In this document: in pieces, positions 18,115 to 26,653 of the stretch | Numbering within the stretch: the first letter of the stretch is position 1 | How the letters are laid out: every line of letters begins with the position of its first letter | Source of the DNA: Luteipulveratus flavus | GTDB lineage: Bacteria; Actinomycetota; Actinomycetes; Actinomycetales; Dermatophilaceae | NCBI RefSeq assembly: GCF_029439465.1 | Contig: NZ_JAROAV010000023.1 | Coordinates: 62,001-126,000, forward strand | Length of the DNA: 64,000 nt | Reading direction: 5' to 3' | Translations under genes and position numbers: made by a program | Notes under the pieces: generated by a model | The model's database searches: none | The model's input: the letters and a program-made list of their open reading frames with translations, nothing else | Told to the model about the DNA's origin: nothing

Positions 18115-18290
18115 CGCCGGTCGAGCCGGCACCTCCGCTGGTTGAGCCGGCACCTCCGCTGGTTGAGCCGGCCCGGAGCGTTAGCGGAGGGCCGAGTCGA
18201 AACCCGGTGAGCAGCAGGGAGACTCGACTGCTCGCCGTACGGGGTTTCGGCACGGCTCGCCCAGCGGCTCGCCGGCTAACCAGCGGGCGA
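18115..18290. repeat. Interspersed palindromic repeat, type B
   Basis: Related palindrome with arms GCTGGTTGAGCCGG / CCGGCTAACCAGC and an inner GCCGAGTCGAAACCC / GGGGTTTCGGC pair. The left end carries a 21-bp unit (GCTGGTTGAGCCGGCACCTCC) repeated in tandem. Confidence 0.75.
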
Positions 18291-18299
18291 GCCGGGGGG

Positions 18300-19319
18300 T
18301 CAGCGTTCGGTGATGCCGGTGGTGCTCTGGCGGGTCTCCAGGACGAACGGCGCCTGGACGTCCTCGTACCCGGCGCCGTCCCGCCGGCTGACGCGCTCAC
18401 TGATCAGCCGTACGGCACTGGTCGCGATGGCGCCCTTGTCCGGCGCGACGGTGCTCAGCGGCGGAAGGCTGTAGCGGGCCTCGTCCGAGCCGTCGAAGCC
18501 CACCACGGCGATGTCCTCCGGCACGCGCAGCCCGGACACGACCGCCTCGTGCAGGGCGCCCACGGCCAGCAGGTCGTTGCAGCAGAAGACCGCGTCGGGC
18601 CGCTCCCCGTCCAGCCGGTCGAGCAGCCCGCGCATCGCGAGGACGCCGTCGCGGCGGTGGAAGCTGTCGGCAGGAGCGACCAGGTCGTCCAGGACGGGCA
18701 GGCCGGCCTCGGTCAGCGCCTGCCGGTACCCCTGGAGCCGCAGCTGGGCGGTGGCGCGGCGGGGGTTGTCACCGATCATCGCGATGCGGGTGCGGCCGAG
18801 ATCGATCAGGTGCTGCGTGGCGGCGCGGGCGGCCGCGACGTTGTCGATCCCGACGCGGTCCAGGTCGAAGCCGGCGGTCTGCTCACCGAGGAGCACCACC
18901 GGGAACCCGGCCGGCACCTGACCGACGTCCTCGGCGACCAGGGCCTCCGGGCTCACGATGGCGCCGTCGACGAAGTGCGGGCCGAGCGAGCCGAGGCTCT
19001 CCAGCTCGCGGTCGCGCTCGCCCTGCGTCTGCTCGATGAGCACGTTCCAGCCGCTGCTCTGCGCCGCGGTGATGACCAGGCCGGCGAGCTCGCCGAAGTA
19101 GGGGATGCCGAGGTCGGGGACGACGAGGGCGAGGAACCCGGTACGACCGCGGCGCAGGTTGCGAGCCCCGATGTTGGGGCGGTAGCCGGTCTGGGCGAGA
19201 GCGGCCTCGACCTTGAGCCGGTTCTCGGCGCGCACGAACGCGTACCCGTTGACGACGTTCGACACCGTCTTGACCGAGACGCCGGCCAGCTCGGCGACGT
19301 CCTTGAGCGTGGCCGTCAT
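18300..19319 (-). CDS. LacI-family transcriptional regulator
   Basis: Protein of 339 aa. The N-terminal LacI helix-turn-helix reads TLKDVAELAGVSVKTVSNVV, with a hinge region at IGARNLRRGRTG. The sugar-binding core is periplasmic-binding-like (VDGAIVSPEALVAEDV, VVGFDGSDEARY). It is transcribed away from the YtfQ-type transporter with an inverted repeat between them, so it most likely represses that operon and responds to its sugar. The start at 19319 has a strong AGGAGGAG site 6 nt upstream. Confidence 0.92.
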   Translation of the reverse strand: MTATLKDVAELAGVSVKTVSNVVNGYAFVRAENRLKVEAALAQTGYRPNIGARNLRRGRTGFLALVVPDLGIPYFGELAGLVITAAQSSGWNVLIEQTQGERDRELESLGSLGPHFVDGAIVSPEALVAEDVGQVPAGFPVVLLGEQTAGFDLDRVGIDNVAAARAATQHLIDLGRTRIAMIGDNPRRATAQLRLQGYRQALTEAGLPVLDDLVAPADSFHRRDGVLAMRGLLDRLDGERPDAVFCCNDLLAVGALHEAVVSGLRVPEDIAVVGFDGSDEARYSLPPLSTVAPDKGAIATSAVRLISERVSRRDGAGYEDVQAPFVLETRQSTTGITER

Positions 19320-19419
19320 CGGCTCCTCCTGCTCGGGCGGGCGCCCCGAGCCGGGGCGACGCGCGGTGGCCCCCGAAGGACCCCTGATGTCGCGGCAGCG
19401 TAACAACGTTCCCGATTGC

Positions 19420-19446
19420 TTTACAACGTCGTGCCAACGATGTAAA
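19420..19446. promoter_or_regulatory. Candidate LacI-type operator
   Basis: Inverted repeat TTTACAACGT-N7-ACGATGTAAA with 9 of 10 bases matching. A further AACAACGTT half-site is at 19402-19410. It lies between the divergent lacI and transporter genes; centre ACGT and flanking A/T match LacI-family operators. Confidence 0.6.
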
Positions 19447-19456
19447 ACAGGGCGAG

Positions 19457-19500
19457 GCCCGAGCGTGTGGCCTGCGTCACAGCATGTCACGCGCTCGGGC
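19457..19500 (+). promoter_or_regulatory. CRP-like site within a hairpin upstream of the sugar-binding protein gene
   Basis: TGTGG-CCTGCG-TCACA (19466-19481) matches the CRP/GlxR consensus TGTGA-N6-TCACA at 9 of 10 positions. It is flanked by 13-bp arms (GCCCGAGCG...; 12 of 13 paired) that could fold in RNA. It is placed just upstream of the transporter ribosome site, so it could act as a cAMP-CRP site, a 5'-UTR hairpin, or both. Confidence 0.45.
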
Positions 19501-19527
19501 ATCCACCTCGTGTCCCAAGGAGTGCAC

Positions 19528-20685
19528 ATGCTCGGCACCACCACCCCGCCTCGTTCTGCGGGCCTGCGCACTGTCGCAGCGTCCGCCGTCGTCGCGCTCG
19601 CCTGCACCCTGTCCGCGTGCTCCAAGAGCGAGTCCGACTCCAGCTCCTCCGGTACCGGGGGCGGCTCCGCGGCCGCGGCTGCGACGTCCTCGGCCCCGGC
19701 CGCCTCGGCGTCCAGCAGCTCCAGCAGCGGCATGACCAGCGGCACCGGCATGGCCGAGGCCGGCTGCACCATCGCCACGACCGGCTACCCGAAGGTCGAC
19801 CTGAAGACCGCGAAGGTCGGCTTCTCCCAGTCGGAGAAGGAGGGCAACCCGTTCCGGATCGCCGAGACCAAGTCGATCCGCGACGAGGCCGCCAAGCTGG
19901 GCATCCCCAAGAGCAACCTGCTCACCACCAACGCCCAGAGCGACCTCAACAAGCAGATCAGCGACATCAAGTCGCTGCTCTCCCAGGGCGTGCAGCTGCT
20001 CATCGTGGCGCCGCTGAACTCCGACGGCCTGCAGCCGGCGCTCGACGCCGCCAAGGCCAAGAAGGTCCCGGTCGTCACGGTCGACCGCAAGGTCACCTCG
20101 AAGCCGTGCACCGACTTCCTCACCTTCATCGGCTCCAACTTCGTCGACCAGGGCAAGCGTGCGGCCGACGCGATGATCAAGGAGACCGGCGGCAAGGGCA
20201 AGGTCGCGATCCTGCTCGGCGCGTCCGGCAACAACGTCACCACCGACCGGACGAAGGGGTTCAAGGACCAGCTCGCGGCGCAGGGCCAGGGCCTGCAGAT
20301 CGTCGCCGAGCAGACCGGTGACTTCGAGCGGGCCAAGGGTCAGTCGGTCATGGAGCAGCTGATCCAGTCCCACCCGGACATCACCGCGGTCTACGCCGAG
20401 AACGACGAGATGGGCGTGGGCGCCGTCAACGCGCTGCGCTCCGCCGGCAAGAACCCTGGCAAGGACGTCAAGATCGTCTCCATCGACGGCACCCACAATG
20501 CCGTCCAGCTGCTGGTCGACGGCAAGTACAACGGCGTGATCGAGTCCAACCCGCGCTTCGGCCCGCTGGCGTTCCAGACGCTGCAGCAGTTCGAGGGCGG
20601 CAAGGCGGTCCCGCCGAGCATCGTCATCACCGACGACGCGTACACCCCGGACAACGCCAAGCAGAAGATCAACAACTCCTACTGA
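19528..20685 (+). CDS. Sugar ABC transporter substrate-binding lipoprotein (YtfQ-like)
   Basis: Protein of 385 aa. A lipoprotein signal ends in the lipobox LSAC (Cys31), then a 45-residue Ser/Gly/Ala linker, then a type I periplasmic-binding fold. Segments VGFSQSEKEGNPFRIAET, TDRTKGFKDQL, GDFERAKGQSVMEQLI and VYAENDEMGVGAVNAL follow the YtfQ (galactofuranose-binding) pattern closely. It would capture a furanose or pyranose sugar outside the membrane. Start ATG at 19528 has AAGGAG at the right distance. First gene of the operon; probably controlled by the divergent LacI. Confidence 0.9.
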   Translation: MLGTTTPPRSAGLRTVAASAVVALACTLSACSKSESDSSSSGTGGGSAAAAATSSAPAASASSSSSSGMTSGTGMAEAGCTIATTGYPKVDLKTAKVGFSQSEKEGNPFRIAETKSIRDEAAKLGIPKSNLLTTNAQSDLNKQISDIKSLLSQGVQLLIVAPLNSDGLQPALDAAKAKKVPVVTVDRKVTSKPCTDFLTFIGSNFVDQGKRAADAMIKETGGKGKVAILLGASGNNVTTDRTKGFKDQLAAQGQGLQIVAEQTGDFERAKGQSVMEQLIQSHPDITAVYAENDEMGVGAVNALRSAGKNPGKDVKIVSIDGTHNAVQLLVDGKYNGVIESNPRFGPLAFQTLQQFEGGKAVPPSIVITDDAYTPDNAKQKINNSY

Positions 20686-20746
20686 GTCCCGACCACGCTC
20701 CCGGACGGCCCGTGCGGTCGTCCGGGAGCACCAACGAGGAGCCGCC

Positions 20747-22336
20747 GTGGTGGAGCAGCGCGAGCAGCACGCACCCGTCCTGGAGACCGTCGCAGGAACG
20801 AAACGGTTCGTCGGGACCCTGGCGCTGGATGACGTGTCGTTCCAGCTGCGGCCGGGCGAGGTGCACGCGCTCGTCGGCGAGAACGGCGCCGGCAAGTCCA
20901 CGCTGATCAAGGTGCTGACGGGCGTCTACCAGCTGGACGGCGGCGAGCTGCGGCACCGCGGCGAGCCGGTGTCGTTCGGCCGGCCGGTCGACGCGCAGCG
21001 GGCGGGGATCTCCACGATCTACCAGGAGGTCAACCTCATCCCGTTGCGCAGCATCGCGGCCAACGTCTTCCTCGGCCGCGAACCCACCCGGTTCGGACTG
21101 GTCGACCGGGCGCGGATGCACCGCGAGGCCGCCGAGCTGCTGCGCGAGTACGGCATCCACAGCGACGTACGCCAGCCGCTGGGCTCCCTCGGCGTCGGCG
21201 CGCAGCAGATGGTGGCGCTCGCCCGGGCGGTCCACACCAACGAGACCACGATGTCAGGCGAGGGTGCGGGGGCCGCGCAGGTCGTGATCATGGACGAGCC
21301 GACCTCGTCCCTGGAGCCGCGCGAGGTCGAGACGCTGTTCGAGGTCATCGAGCGGTTGCACCGCAAGGGCATCGCGATCCTGTACGTCAGCCACCGCCTG
21401 GACGAGCTGTACCGGATCTGCGACCGGGTGACCGTGCTGCGCGACGGTCGGCTGGTCCACACCGGCGACCTCGCCGACCTGCGCCGGATCGAGCTGGTGT
21501 CGATGATGCTCGGCCGCGACGTGAGCGACATCCGTCGGCACGGGTCGACCACGTTCGGCGACACCGACCACGCCGTCGTGGAGGAGGGGCGCAGCGAGCC
21601 GGTGCTCCAGGCGCAGAACCTCGTCAGCACGCCCAAGGTCCGCGACGTCTCGATCGACATCCACCCGGGCGAGGTCGTCGGCCTGGCCGGGCTGCTCGGC
21701 GCCGGTCGCAGCGAGACCGCCCGCGCGATCCTCGGCGCGCTCCCGCTGGACTCCGGGACGGTCGTCCTCGGCGGCCGGAAGCTGCCGTCCGGCAACGTCG
21801 GCGCGGCCACCCGCGCCGGCATCAGCATGCTCGCCGAGGACCGCAAGCTCGACGGCATCGTCCCCCACCTGTCGATCCGCGAGAACATCGTGCTCGCCTC
21901 GCTGCCCCGGCTGTCGCGGTTCGGGGTGGTGAGCCGGACGCGCCAGGACGAGGTCGTGAAGACCTTCATGGAGCGGCTGCGCATCAAGGCGTCCAGCCCC
22001 GACCAGAAGGTCGTCGAGCTCTCCGGCGGCAACCAGCAGAAGGTCCTGCTCGCGCGCTGGCTGTGCACGCAGCCCAAGGTGCTGCTGCTGGACGAACCCA
22101 CCCGAGGCATCGACATCGGCGCGAAGGCGGAGGTGCAGGCGCTCATCGACGAGCTCGCCTCCGACGGCCTGGGCGTCCTGCTCGTCTCCTCCGAGCTGGA
22201 CGAGCTCGTGGACGGCTCGGACCGCGTCGTCGTCCTGCGCGACGGCGAGGTGGCCGGCGAGCTGAGCGGTGACGAGGTCACCCGGGACGCCATCCTCGAC
22301 GCGATCGCCGGCGACCAGCAGGAGGCCAGCGCATGA
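20747..22336 (+). CDS. Sugar ABC transporter ATPase (YtfR/RbsA-like)
   Basis: Protein of 529 aa with two nucleotide-binding domains. NBD1 has Walker A GENGAGKST, signature LGSLGVGAQQ and Walker B VVIMDEPTSSLE. NBD2 has the usual degenerate Walker A GLLGAGRSET, signature ELSGGNQQK and Walker B VLLLDEPTRGID. It energises import through the two following permeases. Between the NBD1 signature helix and Walker B there is an unusual insertion of about a dozen residues (around NETTMSGEGAGAA). GTG start with GAGGAG upstream; ATGA overlap with the permease gene. Confidence 0.93.
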   Translation: MVEQREQHAPVLETVAGTKRFVGTLALDDVSFQLRPGEVHALVGENGAGKSTLIKVLTGVYQLDGGELRHRGEPVSFGRPVDAQRAGISTIYQEVNLIPLRSIAANVFLGREPTRFGLVDRARMHREAAELLREYGIHSDVRQPLGSLGVGAQQMVALARAVHTNETTMSGEGAGAAQVVIMDEPTSSLEPREVETLFEVIERLHRKGIAILYVSHRLDELYRICDRVTVLRDGRLVHTGDLADLRRIELVSMMLGRDVSDIRRHGSTTFGDTDHAVVEEGRSEPVLQAQNLVSTPKVRDVSIDIHPGEVVGLAGLLGAGRSETARAILGALPLDSGTVVLGGRKLPSGNVGAATRAGISMLAEDRKLDGIVPHLSIRENIVLASLPRLSRFGVVSRTRQDEVVKTFMERLRIKASSPDQKVVELSGGNQQKVLLARWLCTQPKVLLLDEPTRGIDIGAKAEVQALIDELASDGLGVLLVSSELDELVDGSDRVVVLRDGEVAGELSGDEVTRDAILDAIAGDQQEASA

Positions 22337-23298
22337 CCGACCTCACCCTCCGAGGACGCTCGCTCGACAAGGGCGCGGTGTCCCGGTGGCTCCAGGACTA
22401 CGGCGTGTTCGCGGCGGTCGCCGCGCTGCTCGTCTTCAACATCCTGTTCACCGACAACTTCCTGTCGGCCGCGAACTTCCGCACCCAGCTGGTCCAGGCC
22501 GCCCCGATCTGCATCGTGGCGCTCGGGATGGCGCTGGTCATCGGCACCGAGGGCGTCGACCTGTCGGTCGGGTCGGTGATGGCGCTGTCCGCCGCGCTGG
22601 TCCCGCTCTACCTCGGGTACGGCGTCGTCCCGGCGATCCTCGCCGCGCTCGTCGCCGGCCTGGCGGTCGGTCTGCTCAACGGCGTGCTCGTCGCGTACAT
22701 CGGCATCCAACCCATCGTCGCGACGTTGGCCCTGCTGGTCGGCGGACGAGGGCTCGCGCTGGTCATCGCGCACGGGCAGCTGGTCGACATCCGCGACCCG
22801 GACATGCTCACGCTGGGGTCCGGGGAGATCCTCGGTATCCCGATCATGGTCGTCGTCGCGGCCGTCCTGTCGCTGCTGATCTGGTTGCTGGTCGGGCGGA
22901 CGACGTTCGGCCGCCGGCTCGTCGCGATCGGTGACAACCGGACCGCCAGCACGCTCGCCGGCCTGCCCGTACGCCGCGTCCTCGTCGGCGTGTACGTCAT
23001 CTGCGGGGTCCTCGCCGCAGCCGCCGGCGTGCTCGCGACGGCGCGTCTCGGGGCGGGCGACCCGGCCAACACCGGTCTGCTGATGGAGCTGTCGGCGATC
23101 ACCGCGGTCGTCGTCGGCGGCACCCCGCTGAGCGGCGGCAAGGTGCGCATCCTCGGCACGATCTTCGGCGCGCTGCTGATGCAGCTGCTGCGCGCGACCC
23201 TGATCAAGAACGACCTGCCCGACTCCACGGCGCAGATGGTGCAGGCCGCGGTGATCATCCTCGCGGTCTACGTCGCCCGAGAGCGAGGGACCCGATGA
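22333..23298 (+). CDS. Sugar ABC transporter permease 1 (YtfT-like)
   Basis: Protein of 321 aa of the branched-chain/ribose permease family (BPD_transp_2), with about 8-10 membrane helices. The signature GTEGVDLSVGSVMALS and the ATPase-contact region FGRRLVAIGDNRTAS are present, with GGTPLSGGKVRILGT near the C-terminus. Two consecutive permeases after a YtfQ-type binding protein and fused ATPase reproduce the ytfQ-ytfR-ytfT-yjfF order. Overlaps both neighbours by 4 nt. Confidence 0.92.
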   Translation: MTDLTLRGRSLDKGAVSRWLQDYGVFAAVAALLVFNILFTDNFLSAANFRTQLVQAAPICIVALGMALVIGTEGVDLSVGSVMALSAALVPLYLGYGVVPAILAALVAGLAVGLLNGVLVAYIGIQPIVATLALLVGGRGLALVIAHGQLVDIRDPDMLTLGSGEILGIPIMVVVAAVLSLLIWLLVGRTTFGRRLVAIGDNRTASTLAGLPVRRVLVGVYVICGVLAAAAGVLATARLGAGDPANTGLLMELSAITAVVVGGTPLSGGKVRILGTIFGALLMQLLRATLIKNDLPDSTAQMVQAAVIILAVYVARERGTR

Positions 23299-24398
23299 GC
23301 GCGCCCACCCCGGCGTCCAGCCCGGCCACCGACCCCGAGTCGGGGTCCACCCCGCGCCCCGACGCGGACCCGGTGGACGGCGCCACGCCCGCGCCGACCG
23401 AGCCCGCTGAGCCGACCGGTCCGGCCAGCTCGCCGCAGGTACGCCAGCAGCTGTTCGCCAGCCTGCTCCAGCGGCAGGGCGCGGCCGCCGCGCTGATCCT
23501 CGTCCTCGCGATCTCGTGGGTCACGCTGCCGCGGTTCGGGTCGACCGAGAACATGCGCGACATCGCGCTGCAGAGCTCGTTCCTGGCGATCATCGCGCTG
23601 GGCATGACGTTCGTGATCATCACCGGCGGGATCGACCTGTCCGTCGGGTCGGTGTACGCGCTCGGCGGGGTGCTCGCGGCGTACGGCGCGCAGTCCGGCG
23701 TCCTGATGGCGCTGCTGCTGCCGCTCGCGGTGTGTGGCGCGATCGGCCTGGTCAACGGGCTACTGGTCGCCAGGCTCGGGTTACCCCCGTTCATCGTCAC
23801 GCTGGCGTCGTTGCTGTTCGCCCGCGGGTTGCTGCTGGCGATCACCAGCGAGGGCTCCAAGACCCGGACGATCTCCGATTCCTCGTTCCTGTCGCTGGGC
23901 CGGGACTCCTTCCTCGGGCTCGGGCTGCCGGTGTGGTTCGCGATCGTGCTGTGCCTCATCGGCGGGCTCGTGCTGCGACGGACCCGGTTCGGTGAGTCGG
24001 TCTTCGCGACCGGGGGCGCCGAGCAGTCGGCGCTGCTGATGGGTCTGCCCGTCGTGCGGGTCAAGGTCACGGTGTACGCCCTCAGCGGCCTGCTGGCCGG
24101 GTTCGCCGGCGCGCTCACCGCGGCGTACCTGCAGTCGGGCGTGACGGTGATCGGCGTCGGCGTCGAGCTGGACGCGATCGCCGCGGTCGTCATCGGCGGC
24201 ACGCTGCTCAGCGGTGGCGCCGGCACGGTGCTCGGCACGGTCGTCGGCGTGCTGCTGCGCAACGTGATCTCGAACGTCATCAACCAGATCGGTGGGCTCG
24301 ACAGCAACTACCAGTCCGTCATCAGCGGCGCCTTCCTGCTGCTCGTCGTCGTCGTGCAGCGCCTGCTCTCGCAGGCGCGGCCCCGGCGCCGTCGATGA
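23295..24398 (+). CDS. Sugar ABC transporter permease 2 (YjfF-like)
   Basis: Protein of 367 aa. The first about 50 residues are a Pro/Asp-rich cytoplasmic extension, absent from most family members. The rest is a BPD_transp_2 permease with ITGGIDLSVGSVYALGG, a contact loop FGESVFATGGAEQSA and GGTLLSGGAGTVLGT. Would pair with the preceding permease as a heterodimer. Start ATG overlaps the upstream stop. Confidence 0.9.
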   Translation: MSAPTPASSPATDPESGSTPRPDADPVDGATPAPTEPAEPTGPASSPQVRQQLFASLLQRQGAAAALILVLAISWVTLPRFGSTENMRDIALQSSFLAIIALGMTFVIITGGIDLSVGSVYALGGVLAAYGAQSGVLMALLLPLAVCGAIGLVNGLLVARLGLPPFIVTLASLLFARGLLLAITSEGSKTRTISDSSFLSLGRDSFLGLGLPVWFAIVLCLIGGLVLRRTRFGESVFATGGAEQSALLMGLPVVRVKVTVYALSGLLAGFAGALTAAYLQSGVTVIGVGVELDAIAAVVIGGTLLSGGAGTVLGTVVGVLLRNVISNVINQIGGLDSNYQSVISGAFLLLVVVVQRLLSQARPRRRR

Positions 24399-24435
24399 CC
24401 CGAGGCGGGCGCGGCCCGCGACGAGGAGCCGCCCC

Positions 24436-24873
24436 GTGCTGCGCTTCAGCCTGATCCACCCGCAGATCCTGTCCGCGCTCGCGGCGGCCGGTCACGGCAG
24501 CACGGTCCTGGTCGCCGACGCGAACTACGCGCACAGCACGGGGACGAACCCGGCCGCGCCCGTCGTCCAGCTCAACCTCTCGCCGGGGCTGGTCAGCGTC
24601 GCGCAGGTGCTCAGCGCGCTCGTCGGCGCGGCGCCGTTCGAGCGAGCGCGGTTGATGGCGCCGGACGACGGGTCGGCCTCGCCGTGCGCGCACGAGTACG
24701 GCGCGATGCTCGGCCCGCAGGTACCGGTCGAGGTGCTGCCCCGGGTGGCCTTCCGGGACGCGTGCCGGGGCGTGGACCACGCGCTCACCATCGCGACCGG
24801 GGACGACCGCTACTACGCGAACGTGCTGCTGACCATCGGCGCGGTGCCCCCGCGTTCGACCCGCCCCGACTGA
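24436..24873 (+). CDS. RbsD/FucU-family sugar mutarotase
   Basis: Protein of 145 aa. The N-terminal HPQILSALAAAGHGSTVLVADANY contains the catalytic His and Asp typical of FucU/RbsD, which interconvert sugar anomers or ring forms. The C-terminal DRYYANVLLTIGAVP fits the family. As the last gene of the transporter operon it would convert the imported sugar to the form used downstream. GTG start with GAGGAG 9 nt upstream. No kinase for this sugar is adjacent. Confidence 0.85.
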   Translation: MLRFSLIHPQILSALAAAGHGSTVLVADANYAHSTGTNPAAPVVQLNLSPGLVSVAQVLSALVGAAPFERARLMAPDDGSASPCAHEYGAMLGPQVPVEVLPRVAFRDACRGVDHALTIATGDDRYYANVLLTIGAVPPRSTRPD

Positions 24874-24878
24874 TTCGT

Positions 24879-25643
24879 CTAGCGGACCGGGGTGGCGAGA
24901 CCGACGGGGTCGGCGAAGACCAGCCGGTTCTGGTCGTAGTGGCCGGTGCTGTGGTCGAACGTCCCGGTGCAGGTGATCAGCACCAGCCGCCCAGGGCCCG
25001 ACTGGGTGAAGGTGTCGGACCGACCGGACAGGCTCGCCTTGACGATGTCGTGCACCGCGGTGACCCGATAGCGCTGCGCCAGGCCGTCGCCCTCCAGGCG
25101 GATCTCGTCACCTGGCCTGCTGCGCAGCAGGTCGGCGAAGAAGCCCACGCCGCCGGTCGGGGTGTCGATGTGGCCGGCCACCACGACCGTGCCGAACTCC
25201 TCGCCGGCGAGCGCGCCGCTGCGCCACCAGCCGACCTGGCCGGACCGGGTCGGGAGGTCGAGGTCGCCGGCGGATGTGGTGTCCGCCTGCTCGATGGTCG
25301 CCTCGTGCGCGCCGCGCAGCACGATGTGCGTCGGGACGAAGGTCAGCCGCTGGCTCGCGGCGGGCCGGGCGGTGCGGGCCGCCGACGCGCTCGCGGTCGA
25401 GCCCTGCGGCGCGCCGGGCGACGACTGCTCCTGGGCGGCCTGCGGCACCGACACCGACAGGCTGCGTCGCGGCGTGGGCGTCGGGCTCGGCGCGGCACCG
25501 CCGGTCGTCGTGGCGCTCGTCGACGTCGGGCCCGCGGCGGGCGAGCCGGACGACCCGCCCGACGCGCAGCCGGTCAGCGCGGGGGTCAGCGTGATCGCCA
25601 GCGCGAGGCCGACGGCGTACGCGCGGACGCGCCGGCGAGCCAT
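24879..25643 (-). CDS. Class F sortase, lipoprotein-type
   Basis: Protein of 254 aa. The signal ends in lipobox LTGC (Cys26), followed by a long Ser/Thr/Pro-rich linker to about residue 95 and then the sortase barrel. Catalytic residues are all visible: His158 in VVAGHID, Cys225 in LITCTG and Arg240 in YDQNRLV. Class F sortases are actinobacterial transpeptidases that anchor or process exported proteins. It lies 17 nt downstream of the DUF4397 gene and is probably co-transcribed with it, suggesting that protein as a partner. Confidence 0.9.
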   Translation of the reverse strand: MARRRVRAYAVGLALAITLTPALTGCASGGSSGSPAAGPTSTSATTTGGAAPSPTPTPRRSLSVSVPQAAQEQSSPGAPQGSTASASAARTARPAASQRLTFVPTHIVLRGAHEATIEQADTTSAGDLDLPTRSGQVGWWRSGALAGEEFGTVVVAGHIDTPTGGVGFFADLLRSRPGDEIRLEGDGLAQRYRVTAVHDIVKASLSGRSDTFTQSGPGRLVLITCTGTFDHSTGHYDQNRLVFADPVGLATPVR

Positions 25644-25660
25644 GGTCGTACTCCGCGGAG

Positions 25661-26515
25661 TCAGCGGGACGCGCGCCGACGCCGTACGGCGAAGGCGGCG
25701 CCTCCCACCGCGAGAACGCCCGCGTACCAGGCGATCTGGGGCGTACGTCCGTTGTCACGCGAGGCGTCGATCAGCCCCTGGGCCTGGCCGCCGGTGCCGG
25801 CGTTGACATGGCTGGGGGCCTTGCCGGAGCCGCGGGTCGGGACCGGGATCTCCTGCACGACGGCGTCCATCGAGCCGGTCGCCGCGACCCCGATCGCGAA
25901 CACCCGGGTGAGCTTGCCCGCCGACACCTTCAGGTCGACCGGACCGAGGACCGCGGGGCCTGTCGTCGCGACCGGCACGATGTCGACCGGGTACGTCCCG
26001 GCGGGCACCGTCAGCGTCAGCGCCTCACCGTTGGCGATGTTGGAGAAGAGCACCTTGCCCTTGACCCGCACGTCGGCCGGCCCGACGGCGGCGGTGTGGG
26101 CCACGACGAGCCGGCTGCTGCCGCCCGCGACGGCGCTCACGTCGTTGGCGTACGTGGTGACGACCGGCGCGGCCTTCGGGTCGACCTGCCGGTGCACGAT
26201 GGCGTCGAGGCTGCCGGTGCGCGGCACCTGGATCCGGGCGGTGATCGGCGCGGCCGTCCCCGGCACGGTCACGCCGAGGGTGTGCTCCCCGGGTGCCAGC
26301 CGCAGCGGTCCGACGATCGACTTGGCGGCGGCGTCCTTGGCGACGACCTGCCCGTCGACCGTCATGGACGCGCTGGTGCCGGCGACGCCCTGGACGAGAT
26401 AGACCGTCCCGGCCGGCGCGGCCGCGTCGGCCGGCCCGACGATGAGCAGCGGTCCCCCGATCACGCCCGTCCCGACGACTGCTGCCAGCAGAAACCTGCC
26501 CCGTGCTGTGACCAT
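25661..26515 (-). CDS. DUF4397-domain secreted, membrane-anchored protein
   Basis: Protein of 284 aa. A signal peptide (to about ADA-AAPAG, residue 32) is followed by two DUF4397 beta-domains, around residues 37-125 and 130-225. The C-terminus has a hydrophobic helix (IAWYAGVLAVGGAAFAV) and a basic tail RRRRASR. This is the layout of a sortase substrate, but no LPxTG-like motif precedes the helix (the local sequence is NGRTPQ). Start 26515 has GGGAGGGA upstream and a TACATT -10-like element on the minus strand. Role in the envelope is inferred. Confidence 0.82.
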   Translation of the reverse strand: MVTARGRFLLAAVVGTGVIGGPLLIVGPADAAAPAGTVYLVQGVAGTSASMTVDGQVVAKDAAAKSIVGPLRLAPGEHTLGVTVPGTAAPITARIQVPRTGSLDAIVHRQVDPKAAPVVTTYANDVSAVAGGSSRLVVAHTAAVGPADVRVKGKVLFSNIANGEALTLTVPAGTYPVDIVPVATTGPAVLGPVDLKVSAGKLTRVFAIGVAATGSMDAVVQEIPVPTRGSGKAPSHVNAGTGGQAQGLIDASRDNGRTPQIAWYAGVLAVGGAAFAVRRRRASR

Positions 26516-26653
26516 GACGTCCCTCCCCGGTCGTGGCGCCCACGCGCTCCCTTGCGAATGTAGCCACCCGCATTCCCCAGCGGAACCGATTCGGCTGATA
26601 TCACGCGACGGCCCGTTCCGGGGTCTAGCCTGCAGACGAGCGGAGGAGGGGCC

